A stretch of DNA of 64,000 nt from Aspergillus flavus (lineage: Eukaryota > Ascomycota > Eurotiomycetes > Eurotiales > Aspergillaceae): NCBI RefSeq assembly GCF_009017415.1, contig NC_092407.1, positions 2,604,001 to 2,668,000 of the forward strand, in the 5' to 3' direction. Both the position numbers and the translations under genes were made by a program. Positions 22,616-34,692 of the stretch are shown in pieces; within the stretch, counting starts at the first letter, position 1; every line of letters begins with the position of its first letter. A model generated the notes under the pieces. It had not been told where the DNA came from and ran no database searches. It saw only the letters and a program-made list of their open reading frames with translations.

Positions 22616-24556
22616 ATGGCCAACATGTCCCCCCTCAGAGGCTATATTACTTCTTATTCTCCGCGAGTCCGTCAATATGGAAACGCGCTTCTCACACCGG
22701 TCATTCCTCCAAGCCAAACTGGTCCGACACCGCGAATGACAAAGCGAGGAACAGCAGCAATAAATTACGCCGAAGATGGGTTTGACGACGATGATTTCGA
22801 GGATAGTGAAGGTCCTAGACGACCCACTGGATTGAGAAGCCTTCGACGAGAAGAGTCGACTATTGACAAGGTTCCTTTGGCGGAAAAGTTAGGGAAAGAA
22901 GTTCACGCTCCTGTTGAGGTTCAAGGAGTATTTCGGGATTGGATGATTAAGAGGATGCTGAGGCCTGTGTATGCTTTGTTAATCACCACTCCCTTACTCT
23001 ATCATCTGAAGCTACTCTTTTGCGAAGGATGCTAACTCTTAAGTTTTTGCTACTATGCAGCTGTGCCGACCAACTGCAGATTCAGGCGCAGCTCCCCCTT
23101 ACCCTAATACCCATTCGCATTGATTTAGAGGTTCCAGCGCATCAACCTCTAGAGCCCTTCCAATTGCCCCGGACTGTTTTGGACCCCGGTATCAACCCTG
23201 CTCTCCCCGGCTATAGAAGACCCGAGCCGTTGCCTGCCTACAGGATCAAGGATACATTCCTTTGGAACCTTCACGAAGCGCTAGCGACTCCTGAAGAATT
23301 CGCTACCGGCTTTGTTCGTGACTTAGATCTACCCAATCCACAGGCCATGACAATGGCAATCAGCAATCAAATTCGTCAACAATTAGAGGAATATGCTGGT
23401 GTTGCGCTACATCCGCTATTTCAAAGCACACTGCCAAAGCCGCCTTCTGCCAGCCAAGCTGGTGTATCGCGCGATGTATCCGCAACTCCCGTTCCTACCC
23501 ATGCCGCCACGCCTGATAGCAGATCCAACACAGTTACGGTAACCAAAGAGCCATTTGTGAACGACAGTTTCCTGAATCCAGATGATGCATACCGATGCAT
23601 GATCAATCTCAACATCAACCTGCAAAATAAGTTATACACTGACAAGTTCGAGTGGTCTCTGCTCCATCCTCCGGGCATGGCAGAGGAATTCGCGAAAATT
23701 ACTTGTGCGGATCTGGGTCTTAGTGGAGAATGGGTCGGGGCTATTGCACATGGTATTTATGAAGCTGTTCTAAAGTTGAAGAAAGAAGTTTGTGAAAGCG
23801 GTGGTCTAGTCAGTGGCATTGGCGGCTATGGAAATGAGATAGACAACCAAGCGGCCAATGGCACTGAGGCCGGTTGGCGTTATGACCCGGAGGGACTCGG
23901 CGATGAATGGGAACCCAAGGTGGAGACGTTGTCAAAGGAAGAAATTGAGAAGCGGGAAGGCGATCGTGAACGGCAGATTCGTCGTCTACGACGAGAAACC
24001 GCTAGGTTCTCTTCTACTGCAGGCATCACTCCAGACGTTTCACGACAAGGTAGCGGGGGCTATTTTGATGTCGACAGCGAGACCCCTCTAGGTAGGGGAG
24101 AAAGGAGCAAACGAAAAAGGCGTTTCCGCAGCCTGAGCCCATTGGGAAGAGGAGGTACACCTGGTGGCCGTGGAACCCCAGACACCTCTTCCGGCGCTGG
24201 GTATGGCGGTGGCGGCGGTACATTATCCGATTGGTTTGTCCTCTCACGCTGCTACCTTGCTGTTCCTAACCTTCTATGGCTGACTGTTTCTTCTTTGCTT
24301 TCAACAGGGAACGGCAAAACTGGCGTTGCAGTAACTGCATGGTATGGGGTACCGCCGTTTGGGCTGTTCGGGATGGCCCTGCTGGTCCAAGGGTAGGAGC
24401 AATACAACTGTCAAGTCCGCACTATGCTCGGTTCACTGACTTACTGGATTCCAGACACTCTGCCACAACTGTGGTCTTCTATACGAACGCGATAAAGTTG
24501 CACCAGAATGGTCCAGAGATCTACACCGTCATGATATACCGATTGGCCGAGCATAG
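22616..24556 (+). CDS. SNF5/SMARCB1-family chromatin-remodelling subunit with GATA zinc finger, 570 aa
   Basis: Core subunit of SWI/SNF- or RSC-type ATP-dependent nucleosome remodellers; nuclear. Exons are 22616-22968, 23061-24233, 24308-24392 and 24455-24556, with introns of 92, 74 and 62 nt. The SNF5 homology region spans about residues 120-400 with its two repeats: the first carries FLWNLHEAL and IRQQLEEYAGVALHPLF, the second begins DKFEWSLLHPPGMAEEFA. An acidic, Arg-rich linker follows. Near the C-terminus a GATA-type finger is formed by C516-x2-C519-x20-C540-x2-C543, as is usual in filamentous-fungal SNF5 proteins and absent from animal SMARCB1. The finger is assembled from two exons. 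The start at 22616 is the first ATG of the conserved frame; ATGs a few codons on are alternatives. Whether it is Snf5 or the RSC paralogue Sfh1 is not decided. Confidence 0.93.
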
Positions 24557-25904
24557 TCCCAATAGATGGACATTCTTGGCTCGGCTTTTGCCGCCAGTCT
24601 ATTCATATGGTTTCGGTAAGACGGCAGTCCCGTAGCCTTCACTCAAGAAGGCCAGGAACGTCTAGGTCGAGCGTAGCTGACATTCACCGGTCAATAAGAT
24701 CAGTTACGCGCTCAACACCTAATCACATTTAGTGGAACGAAAGGCTGCATCCTACATCATTTCAGGATTGGAACATAGTCCCTGTACTTTTTAACAACTT
24801 TGGCCATGATATCTTTAATGAACCCTTCATAGTTAGGATTCGGCGTCTTTGATGTGACTGATGTCTTTTTTTCTTTTTATCACTATTATCATCAACTCTT
24901 ACTTATTACCCTCTGCATTCTTCTTGCAGCTTTCCGGTGCGCCTTGCTTTAGGAGAAAGACTTCATTTCATTTCATTCAGTGTCTTCTTCAATCTTGCTC
25001 TTCTTATCTCTTTTCCAGGGTTTTGCTCTGGACTGTTGTATTACCGATATGTATACTGGTTACTCTGACTAGTGGGCGGTTTATGTTTTTGTTATGTTTT
25101 ATTATTATTATTATTATCACTATTATCTTCTCTTTTTCTTTTTTGGTTCTGATACTTAGCAGTGTAGTACGGAGGACGGGAAAGAAAATCTTAGGCTTAA
25201 AACATTGAACGTACTGTGGCTCAAGAAGATGCAAGTAAGTATAGTGGGCTCATCCTCAACAGGGTAAACATTATCTTCTCGGATGTCTTTGGCTAGTCCT
25301 TTACGATACAGGTACCTAGCCAGGAGGCAGAAATTACTCACCATTATTAGACGCGGTGCCCGTGTATTGAGTAGCGTATAAGCTTGATACCGATCACCGC
25401 CGTAGTGCAAGTTACCACTAAATCTAAGATATGGGTTACTTAGTGACTGTTCACTAGTCGGTAGTTCTATTATCTCCAATAGGATCTTCCTTCATTCAGC
25501 ACCTAACATGGCTGAGAGAGCGGTGATCAGTTACTAGGGGCTCGTTTTCTCTTTCTTTCTTTTTGTCCCCTATAGCATGGACGACATATGTCGTCTATCC
25601 TCTCTTTCCACCTTCCCATTCCTTTTATTCATGTTTAAGGGTAACTCATCCCGTGACTCTTGTTCCATCCGACCACTCTTTGTTGCTCGTAGGGTAGCTT
25701 ACTTAGACAGGTCTAGGCAGTACTAATCAACAGGATACCTGGCAAATTCGCCAATTGTATATAGAACGACTCTGCTCTCTTCTATGCTGTTATGAATTAT
25801 ATGAGAGTTTGTGGATGCCTATCAGGTTATTTCTGGTGCAAATTGATCTGAGGACCAGCGATCGTCTAAGTATCCCACAGGGCAGGCAGCAACACATGTA
25901 AGGC
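24557..25904. other. Intergenic between convergent SNF5 and an unknown gene
   Basis: 1.35 kb with no supported gene. A 115-codon hydrophobic open frame at 24861-25208 lies over a T-rich stretch with an ATT repeat (25101-25118) and looks like UTR or low-complexity sequence. Confidence 0.5.
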
Positions 25905-26699
25905 TCATAGATAGAATATCAAAATCTTTTTGAGTGGGGCATCTCTGGTGGCTCCTGTATGTAAAGCGTTAGTAACACCCTGTGCCTCTAATGGATAGAA
26001 CGCTTCATAATCAAGGTATTCTACTAGTGAGGAAGGACGTACCGAGTCAGCGCGTCTCTTTCTGTCCCTCTCAAATAAGCTCCCCACTCCGCCAATCTGG
26101 ACATATTGTCGTTTCGCGGGGAAACGACCTGAGGGGAGGCTGTTACCTGTGCAGATGACATTTCGGCTTCCTTCGATCTTTATTCCTGAGTTTATATTGA
26201 TTTCCACGGGTGAAGATCCGTCTTCAGTCGATGGAAGCAGGCTGGCCCTGCCAAGTGCAGTAATAATCGACGTCGCCATGTCTGTTAGCTTGGTCTGACG
26301 ATGTCGCTGTGCTGATTGCTGCTGCTGCATCGTAGAACTCGGCAGCGAGGAAGGTGTCGTAGGGCCGTTGCCCTGCTGTGGGCCTGCCACAGACGGTATG
26401 ATTAAGGTGTTACCGTTCCCTCGCACGTTGATCGATGCGTCGATGTGGATGCTGACGGGGGCGGCGTGGTGACGGCTGCCATTGCTAGGACCAGACCCCC
26501 AGGACATGCATTCATCGCCGTCATCAGCATCTTTTGGCTCGTCGCTGTCAATCAAATCGTTCTCGGTGATTGCAAGATCCGGTGCATTTCTCCTTGAATA
26601 TGGCGGTGGGGGCGACGCTCTCGTTTGATATTGAGCGGTTGCTCTTGCTTCTGCAAGCTTCTGTAGTTGATGGAGCAAGGAATCGGAGGGAGGAAGCAT
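25905..26699 (-). CDS. Conserved-looking unknown protein with an internal duplicated motif, 264 aa
   Basis: A single-exon frame starting at the ATG at 26699; an in-frame ATG 24 codons upstream (26771) would add a less conserved-looking leader. The N-terminal third is helical and charged and contains a PPPPY segment. Two related segments follow: SIHIDASINVRGNGNTL at about residues 81-97 and EININSGIKIEGSRNVI at about 165-181. Both show the alternating pattern I-x-I-[DN]-x-x-I-x-[VI]-x-G-x-x-N and predict paired beta strands. They are separated by a Gln/Ser-rich linker. No signal peptide or membrane segment is visible. I do not recognise a named family and assign no function. Neighbours (SNF5, Pex20) give no clue. 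Confidence 0.6.
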   Translation of the reverse strand: MLPPSDSLLHQLQKLAEARATAQYQTRASPPPPYSRRNAPDLAITENDLIDSDEPKDADDGDECMSWGSGPSNGSRHHAAPVSIHIDASINVRGNGNTLIIPSVAGPQQGNGPTTPSSLPSSTMQQQQSAQRHRQTKLTDMATSIITALGRASLLPSTEDGSSPVEININSGIKIEGSRNVICTGNSLPSGRFPAKRQYVQIGGVGSLFERDRKRRADSVRPSSLVEYLDYEAFYPLEAQGVTNALHTGATRDAPLKKILIFYL

Positions 26700-27833
26700 T
26701 TTGCGTTGACTGTGATAGCCGGCCGTGATATAGATGATCCGAAGAGTAGAAGTGTGTATGCCATATAGCAATTAGCAGGGAATTGACCACAAAGCACGGA
26801 TAGGAAGAATCGTAGATCAATAAGGTCCTGGGACAAGGAGTACTAGATATATATATATATCGAGAAAGGAAAAGAAACGGGTGCTGAGATGCTATGTGCT
26901 ATGAAATATGAGAAAACTAGGAACCCGCTTAAGCTGAACAGCGAAACATGGTGACTCCAAAGCAAGAATATACAGCCAACTTGCCCACAACCACAACATC
27001 TGTCTATAAATAACGTTACACGTCGTGTTTCCCTTGATAACCAACACTGCTCACAACACCATGTTGATAGGACAGGACTGTATCCCAGCCAGCCCCCAGT
27101 ACTAGGGCAGAGAGCCAATCGAGTCAAGCACGTCATTACCGCCAAGGGGACGCAATAACACTACCATAAAATTGCAACAATGGTCCCGGCCTCCTTATTG
27201 AGCCGCGGCAGGTTTGGTATTGTTCTCGATCATCAATAGGAGAATAGGATCACGTGAATGCCTGGCCACCAGTAATCTGGTACGGTATTGTACATCCAAC
27301 TCTTCGTTGACGGGTCAGTGCAGGTCAGATCTCTCGTGAGAACCCCGGCAACCACAAGGATCAGGGGGGCAATGGAGGGGGGAAGAAAAGAAAAAGAAAA
27401 AAAAAAAAAAAAAGAAAGAAAAGTGAGAGCCCATGCGACGGACTATGTAACCAAAAGTCACCACCACCCTCCCCGTGTTCTATGCTATGTATATTCCACG
27501 AACAAGCTTTTCACCCGCCGATACACCTTCCAAATAAATAAGAACAGACCAGGACGATAAGGCTGGGAAATACATCAAGCCCAACGATCACCGAACATCC
27601 AACTTTCATGAAGAGATTGTTCATCAGGCTCTATGCCTAGGTCGTTGATCGTACTTGCTTGAGACGCGTGCTTGGATGTGTCATTCCCTCCAAGCGCAGG
27701 TAGTACGATATCCGACAGAATGGACTTTCCATAAACAGAATCTAAGTAGTACATTACCCATTTGGTCAGGTACCGTGTCTCAAATGTCGGCTCTAAGCTG
27801 CAAACAGACCGATAGTGCCTTGTGCTCTTTCTA
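26700..27833. other. Intergenic between the unknown 264-aa gene and PEX20
   Basis: 1.1 kb without a recognised gene. It holds CACGTG at 27251-27256 and an A-rich simple repeat at about 27396-27413. The right part is the PEX20 3' UTR. Confidence 0.5.
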
Positions 27834-29029
27834 CTACTTACTGCCATTGCCGTGATTTTTTGCCATCGTGTACGGGTTTCGCCCTTGCTGCGTACGTGTT
27901 TTTCCTTCGGGATAATACTTGCCACCAGGATGTAGAGGCTGTACAGTCTGGGATCTGATTAGCAGGAACAAAGGCCGGCATATATAGACTAAAATATACC
28001 AGCGCTCGTGCCACGCCAGCCGAAACTCTAGAGATCACGGACTGGTACTGACTTCACGGAACTCATCTCCTTCGATATGAACCTCGCGGTCTCGGATACG
28101 GCGCATCAAAGCAAGGAAGTTGCTTTCCCGAAATTTCTGGCTCTGATCGTGGCTGACACTTTCCAGTAGCTGTCCCGCCGTTCGGGCAAGCTCGTCTGGG
28201 TCATTGTAATGTGCTCGAGCGTCATCCTTTTCGGTCTGAGGTATGGTGTCTGAACCAATCCTGATGGCTTCAACTTGAGAAGTAACAGTTGCATCCGGAT
28301 TAGTGGTCTCATTGGTAAGTTCTTGCGCGTGATCAGCCGTTTGTGAGGCCAAATCCGCCTTGGCTTGTTCAAATGCAGCTTCAAAGGCAGACTCATCGAA
28401 GGCTTCAGTGGATGGTAGCTGGGTAGTTGTCAGATCTTGCGCGGGCGAAAGAGTATTTCCTGCAGCCTCGTGTATAGGATAACTAGGCGTAAGAAAAGGT
28501 TGAAAACCTTGAGCGAAAGGTTGGTGTTGCTGAGCAGGACGAGGTTGCCGCTGTTGAGCTAGAAAATCGTTTCGCCAACCATGCTGTGCAAGGTTCGACG
28601 CTGGGGATGAGGCTGGGCCAGCTTGTTGATGAGCTAGAGGCGACGAGCCGGAAATCTGTAGCCTCTGAAAGTCTGCTGCCCAATTGTGCTTCTCTACTTG
28701 ATTATGTACCGCAAAATGAGGAGGCGTAGCGAAGTGGGCCGGATGTTGTGAATCGGGGAGTGACGCTCCTGCTATATTGGATTCGAACGCAGCGAACTCG
28801 GGATCCAGGGTACCTTCGTTGGGGTTTTGTGACCGAAAGCCCTACGGCGTAAACCAGCTCTTAGTATTGTTGAAGATGCGATCCACACGGATGTAGAGTG
28901 AGACTTAGAACTTACCTGAGAATGCGATTGTCGCGAAACTAATCTGTCCTGTTGCAGTGTTCGATCAATAGAGGCATGCTTCTGGAAATTTTGAAGAGCA
29001 TTGGATGGGCCACAGAGAGCATCACTCAT
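27834..29029 (-). CDS. PEX20: Peroxin Pex20, PTS2-import co-receptor, 338 aa
   Basis: Pex20 partners Pex7 to bring PTS2 proteins such as thiolase into peroxisomes. Exons are 29029-28916, 28841-28053 and 27947-27834, with introns of 74 and 105 nt. Family marks: N-terminus MSDALCGPSNAL with the conserved Cys6 (the receptor-recycling ubiquitination site in studied homologues), two W-x3-F motifs (WAADF near residue 92 and WRNDF near 127) of the kind that bind Pex14/Pex13, a C-terminal helical region ending in RRIRDREVHIEGDEF, and a final LHPGGKYYPEG segment in the last exon. The middle is Gln/Pro-rich. The stop at 27834-27836 is taken. A good donor overlaps the last codons and an acceptor lies 45 nt on, so an extra terminal intron ending in a slightly different C-terminus is possible. 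It is divergent from SEC13. Confidence 0.92.
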
Positions 29030-29489
29030 GATGTCGAGAAAGCACAATCTGGGTGCTAGAATATCTTCGGTGAAAATGAGACCCAATATACAATCTAACG
29101 CAATCGACAGAGTTTGATATAGGTCTGAATTTGGAGGCAAATATAGTGAGAGCCCTCTACGGAAGGGGGGATCAATTATGAGACTGAAAAAAAGGAAGTC
29201 GACATGTAAGTACATACAGAAGAAGGCGTGGGGTAGCCAGCCGAGGAGAGCCGAGGCCGGTCTCACGTGCCAAGGTGGTCTGAGGCGATAAGATAAGATT
29301 TGGATGCGGCTCCTCCCACTGCGAAACGGACAAGCTGGCGGTGTCTTGCTACTGTGTCGATTTGCTTGCCTGTTGATTCGACACTCCAACCACCGCCCTC
29401 TTCCTCAAAACTTATCGCTAAAAGATCCAACAATTAATATCCTACAAATATAGTCCTATAGGGCTTGCTAAGGCATCGAATTGGACAAA
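29030..29489. promoter_or_regulatory. PEX20/SEC13 divergent promoter
   Basis: 460 bp separate the two start codons. One CACGTG E-box is at 29264-29269. No other gene is seen, so both promoters must lie here. Confidence 0.6.
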
Positions 29490-30798
29490 ATGGTGCGTTT
29501 CCCCCTTTCAGTCCATCCCAATACTGTTTGTTTTTTTCCAAACATTGACGTTCCGACCTGGACTTTTAGGCGGCTGCTCAGATTATCTCCAATTCCGGAC
29601 ACGATGACATGATTGTACGTGCTAAAGACAGAACATATCTAAATCCAGCGCTATGCATTTCCCGAGCTGACCCACCTACGACACGCAGCACGACGCTGGC
29701 CTGGACTACTATGGCCGCAGATTAGCGACTTGCTCGTCGGATAAGACAATAAAGATATTCGAGATCGAAGGTGAGACGCATCGCCTAGTGGAAACTCTTA
29801 AAGGGTGAGAAACATCTTCTCTGTGATTGAACACGCGATTACTGAAATGAGAAAACACGAATGTAATAGACACGAAGGCGCAGTTTGGTGTATCGCATGG
29901 GTGTGTACCAACTTCCCCGAGCATCTCATATGGATCTATATTCATCGTAACTGAGCCCTGAACTGACAAATTTCTTGCTTCTGACTCTAGGCGCACCCTA
30001 AATTTGGTACAATTCTGGCCTCTTCATCCTATGATGGAAAGGTCCTCATCTGGCGCGAACAACACCAGAACACAACATCCCCTGTCGCTGTTAACACTTG
30101 GACAAAGGTCTTTGATTTCTCCCTCCACACAGCCTCGGTGAACATGGTCTCCTGGGCTCCGCACGAGAGTGGATGCCTTCTTGCTTGCGCTTCTTCCGAC
30201 GGCCATGTCAGTGTTCTTGAGTTCCAGGATAATAGCTGGACTCATCAGATCTTTCACGCCCATGGAATGGGTGTGAACTCTATTAGCTGGGCCCCTGCGG
30301 CATCTCCCGGTAGCCTGATCAGTGCCAACCCTGGACCGGGTCAGCAGCGAAGGTTCGTCACAGGCGGAAGCGATAATCTGCTCAAGATTTGGGATTACAA
30401 GTACGTACACATAGCAAATTCCGCATTACTACCTGAATAAGAAACATACTAATTACGCTGTATAAATATGCAGCTCGGAAACTAAGTCCTATAATCTCTC
30501 CCAGACACTTGAAGGCCACTCCGATTGGGTCCGAGACGTTGCTTGGTCGCCGAGCATCCTTTCCAAGTCCTACATCGCGTCTGCCTCCCAAGATAAAACT
30601 GTTCGCATCTGGACCTCGGATGTGTCGAATCCTGGTCAGTGGGCCAGCCAGCAGCTCGAATTTGATACTGTGCTCTGGAGGGTCAGTTGGAGCCCGAGCG
30701 GAAACATCCTCGCTGTGAGTGGAGGAGACAATAAAGTCAGCTTGTGGAAGGAGAATCTCAAGGGACAATGGGAGAAGGTGAAGGATATTGAGGAGTAA
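29490..30798 (+). CDS. SEC13: Sec13, COPII coat and nuclear-pore WD40 protein, 309 aa
   Basis: Six-bladed WD40 beta-propeller that pairs with Sec31 in the COPII outer coat and with Nup145C-type proteins in the nuclear pore; a third partner is the SEA complex. Six exons: 29490-29492, 29570-29614, 29689-29804, 29870-29900, 29991-30400 and 30474-30798, with introns of 65-90 nt. The first coding exon is the ATG alone. WD-repeat marks include [58 protein letters not shown] and [15 protein letters not shown]. Length and the uninterrupted propeller match the family. It is divergent from PEX20 and convergent with the F-box gene, 158 bp away. Confidence 0.97.
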
Positions 30799-30956
30799 TT
30801 TTCATGCATCCCCTCTTCCTCTTCCTCTCCCCTCCCCTCTCTGTTTTATTATAAGAACCTACCCAATCTTTTTAATTCATATCCTGCTATGGTGGACATA
30901 TTGGGCTTGCTTAGGTGATGCCCCAGAGAGTTAACAAGATATGCGTGTATGTGTGA

Positions 30957-32583
30957 TCACAAATTCCAAAAAATGAATGGCCCTCTTTCTGTCGTGTCAA
31001 TCATATCGACCCATTGTCCTAGCATGATCTTACCCCCGGGAAGGATCACTCCCTCATAACCTTGAATCCAAAGAAAATCGGTTTCCAGCTCACCTGGTGG
31101 CCACAGCTCGCTTAGTAAACATGCTGCTTCAACGTCACTTGGCTCCGATTCGCCAATCTCGAGAAGCAGCGGGAGTTGCTCACGGTCTGCGGCATAAATG
31201 GCAAAGCAGATACGCTGCCAACCGGGAAAGCCGCCTTGCGATCCTCGAATAGGCTCTGTAAAGCCGCGCACTGGATATAGATCGTCGCCAAGTTTTTGGA
31301 GCCCACGGAAGTATAAGCGATGAGACTCTGGCCCAACCATCGGGATTATTCTGTTAAACTCAGGTGGCCAGTTCAAGGTGTTCAGGTCTGACCTGATTTG
31401 AAAGAACTGGGAGTTGACCAGTGTAAGCATTGTCTTCCCCCCCCAAATGTCTTTTGCTATAATACATACCAATGGATCAGTGTCCCCTTGCATCCAGTGT
31501 GTGTTCAAGTCAGCGCATGATTGCCGGTTTTCGAGTTTGGTGACTGTTTCCGGGTAGGGATGGACGCATGCTTCAGGGCAAGTTTAGTTGTTTGGAATTA
31601 TGCTTGATTTGAGCAAGTGCGGTTAGACACTGTGACTTACACCAGTAACCCACCCAGTTGGTGCCCAGCTCCACGTTTTCCTTGATAGTAGACCATACCC
31701 TGGGTCTTTGGTCTACAGGTAGCTTTGCGTAAGAAGTGCAGTAAGTAGCTTCATTAGGGCTCAGCAAATGCCGCACCCAGAAATTGCGGATATGCAAAAT
31801 GGTCGGTAGCTCTAGCTTCTTTATATCAATAAATGGTCTCGTGATCTCAGTTTGGTAAGAGTAGACGTCTGCAATATCGTAGTCTGTTCGGAGGCAACGA
31901 ACGGACATTTTTGGGTCAAGCGCTAGGCCGGTTAGACACTATTAAGAAAAAGAATATTGTTATTGCTAGCTCTACAGTTCTCACATGCACATATATTGGT
32001 TTCCCTACCAGTTGAAGACCGCAAAATAGATCCGACGGACGGTCTGGTTTCGTGTTTCCATAGCCGCTTAGGGGCCTGTTGAGGATGTCTGGAGCAGAAA
32101 GCTGAAGTGCCTCGCGGATACGCTCGAATGTCTTTGAATAGACCACTCCGTCAATCTCCGTAACGGTTAGAGCCTCCAGGAGAATGCCTTGCATCACCGT
32201 CAACCATAGTAGCTGCTCTTCTTTCTGGCCAAATCTAAAACTGATTTTCTGGGAGAGAACGATCGAACGAGTCTGATACTCGATCTTTAGTTCAGAGGAA
32301 CTCCGGCCTGGGGGTGTATCATACAATTTCATGAAACGGTATCGCCAGACAGACGATTCCCCAGGTAAGAGATTCTGAGCTAGAATGTCACAGCATGAGG
32401 AGAGATGTGCAACATCAGCATCACTTGGCAGTAGACAAGCTATGTATTGGATTATCTGAAGCATGAAAATTTTAGCAGCTGACTTGGTAACACAGAAAAA
32501 TTCAGAGAATGTACCTCAGCCGGAAGTCGCTGGAACAGGTTGGATTGACTTCGGATAGATATTTGGAAGGCCAGCCGCTCCAT
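30957..32583 (-). CDS. F-box protein of unknown target, 475 aa
   Basis: Exons are 32583-32515, 32455-32009, 31938-31641 and 31570-30957, with introns of 59, 70 and 70 nt; all phases agree and no internal stop occurs. The first exon plus the start of the second make a short N-terminal F-box-like segment at about residues 17-55 (LFQRLPAEIIQYIACLL and onward), which would recruit Skp1 for SCF ubiquitin ligases. The rest resembles large fungal F-box families with a C-terminal segment ending in EGVILPGG, a DMIDT-like turn and GPFIFW. No WD40 or LRR repeats are visible. The acceptor of the last intron is weak (CTGAAG), so that boundary may shift. It converges on SEC13. Confidence 0.8.
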
Positions 32584-34692
32584 TATTGCACGTTGGTGTT
32601 TTTCTTCTCAGACGTTAGCGTTGCTGTCTTTCTTGCTGTCACCCGACTAGGTATGCTTCAAAGCTTTTGCAATGTACACTTCGCTCTGAACTTTTAACAT
32701 TCGGTGACTGGCAAACTGTCACTAGTCAACAGTATCAGCTTCGCGAATTATGTCGGTAGTTAACCGATATTCACATTGAGAGCAGCCCCTCGTTATTCGC
32801 TGGGATCGGAGTTTGTTGAATATAGCAAGAAGAAGACGACCAGCAGAAAAAGGCGCAGAATTGTTCGAGAAGCGGAAAAAATATAGCTGATCGCATCGGT
32901 GCTGATGCAAAAGGCAAGTGTTGTCCACACTGAGACTCACTTGACAATATCTTTCTTAGGTACACTCACCGTTCAGTTGTGATTGGAGCCTGACCTGAGC
33001 CTCTCTGAGGCCAAACCAACCCCTATCTTCCGAAGGATGGTCACAGCATTGTGAGCACTATGTGCGTCATGACGTGCCACTACCGAAGGGAATTATCTTC
33101 CTGCATAGTGTAGCCGCATCCCAGGGGGGTTTCCATGACCAGGTTCTAATATGCTCAGGGAATACAGGGTGCCTAAGGATATCAGTATTTTTAGTCTAAA
33201 AATTATCTTATACGAAATTCGTACAAACAATTCTAAGGATGTTTCAAACTTCTTGTCTACTATGCCTTTGAGCCTCGAGTCCAGATGTGCTACAACATAT
33301 GGCTAATGATTACACTCGCTTTAATTCTTTAGCCTCGTTAAATCCATGACAATAATATACAGTAACTATACCCAACCCAGTACCGGTTAGCCTTACGAGG
33401 ATACTCAAAGTTCAATAACTATCTGGGTCGAGATGAAAGTCTGGTCTACCTGGACGTTATATCGCGGGTGGTATTGAGGTAATAGACATATTGGTTGAAT
33501 TAAATCATGACTTGCAATGAGGCCTTCAGCGTTCTACCACTTGGTAGGCCTTGAGCCCATTTCAGCTTGCTCAACTTGTCAGGGCGTTTCTTCCAGAATG
33601 CCCCATTTTTTTTTAAAAAAAAGGGGAGGCCATACTTGTGAGAGCTGCCTTTTCATCTACCTATTAAACTTGCATCAATCATCCCCCGGGGCGACTTTAC
33701 AATGTCTATTTTTGTCCATAACCCATCGATAACCTCGGGGCCAACAGCCCTATGATGGCCAACACACAAGAGGAAGTAAGTAGCCACAGTCCCGGCGTGA
33801 ATCGTGGATTCACAATTGACGTGCTCAAACATAGCCAGTGGCTTAGTCTCCCAAAAAAAGATGTTACGGAATATAATAGCATCGAGAGGCTACCCGTCTT
33901 CAGTCCGAATCTGCTAATGCGGACGTGGCGCATATATTCAACATCTACGACCAATAATCAGAAGGCGACCCCCAAACCGAATTTGAAATGCTTAATATCA
34001 ATCTCAACAGTATTCTGTGCAGTAGGCATATGACCCTCCACTTCATTCGTCGGTCACCCAAGGGGGATGGGAAGTGCAACCTGATATCACTAGTAGTTGC
34101 TATTTTACTCGTGTCTTACCCTCTACGTAGCAACCGAATGTGACTCTAACCAAGCTGTTATCTAGGCTTCCCTGGAATAAAGTGCTATTTACCCAACATT
34201 CCCCCTCAAAAAAATTTTTGGGCTTTACGCGCTTCATGCGGGAGTATCTGCACCAATACGGTCTGTACAGGCATTGGGCGGACTAACCTCAATGTTCAAG
34301 AGTAAGGGAGAAGAACCTGCCAAGGCTATTCATTTCAATAGAGGTGCTCATATAAGTCATACCTCTCGTTTGGAACCGTAGACTCTGGTGACACCTGGTT
34401 TTCTAGTCCGAAATCCTTTGGTCCATGGTGGATACCTCCTGCACAAACTGCCAGAATGGGTGAAAGACTTGACAAGAAATTCTATGACTGCAACGGTGAT
34501 AGCTCCCTAAATCGTTGCCGGTAGGTATGTCGGTAGGGGAAGTTCGCCTTGCGCCTTAGTCTAAGAATCGTCCTATATCTTTGGTTACTCCTCCTAGGTC
34601 TACCCATCAATGACAACATATACATACATGTACATGTGTAAGATCTCTCTATTTCTCTAGTTCTTAACTTCTTTCTTTTTCTTTCTGGCTTT
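32584..34692. other. 2.1-kb intergenic region between the F-box and MFS genes
   Basis: No gene is supported. It holds a 26-bp inverted repeat at 33601-33626, a related A/T run at about 34202-34222 and several pyrimidine tracts. The right part includes the transporter 3' UTR. Confidence 0.5.
33601..33626. repeat. Near-perfect inverted repeat: C4-A-T9-A8-G4
   Basis: Four C, one A, nine T, eight A and four G form a snap-back structure of about 26 bp. It could be a hairpin, a terminal piece of a small mobile element, or chance low complexity. Confidence 0.6.

Noticed and set aside
24861..25208. 115-codon hydrophobic frame after SNF5
   Set aside because: Covers T-rich and ATT-repeat sequence; composition explains the hydrophobic residues.
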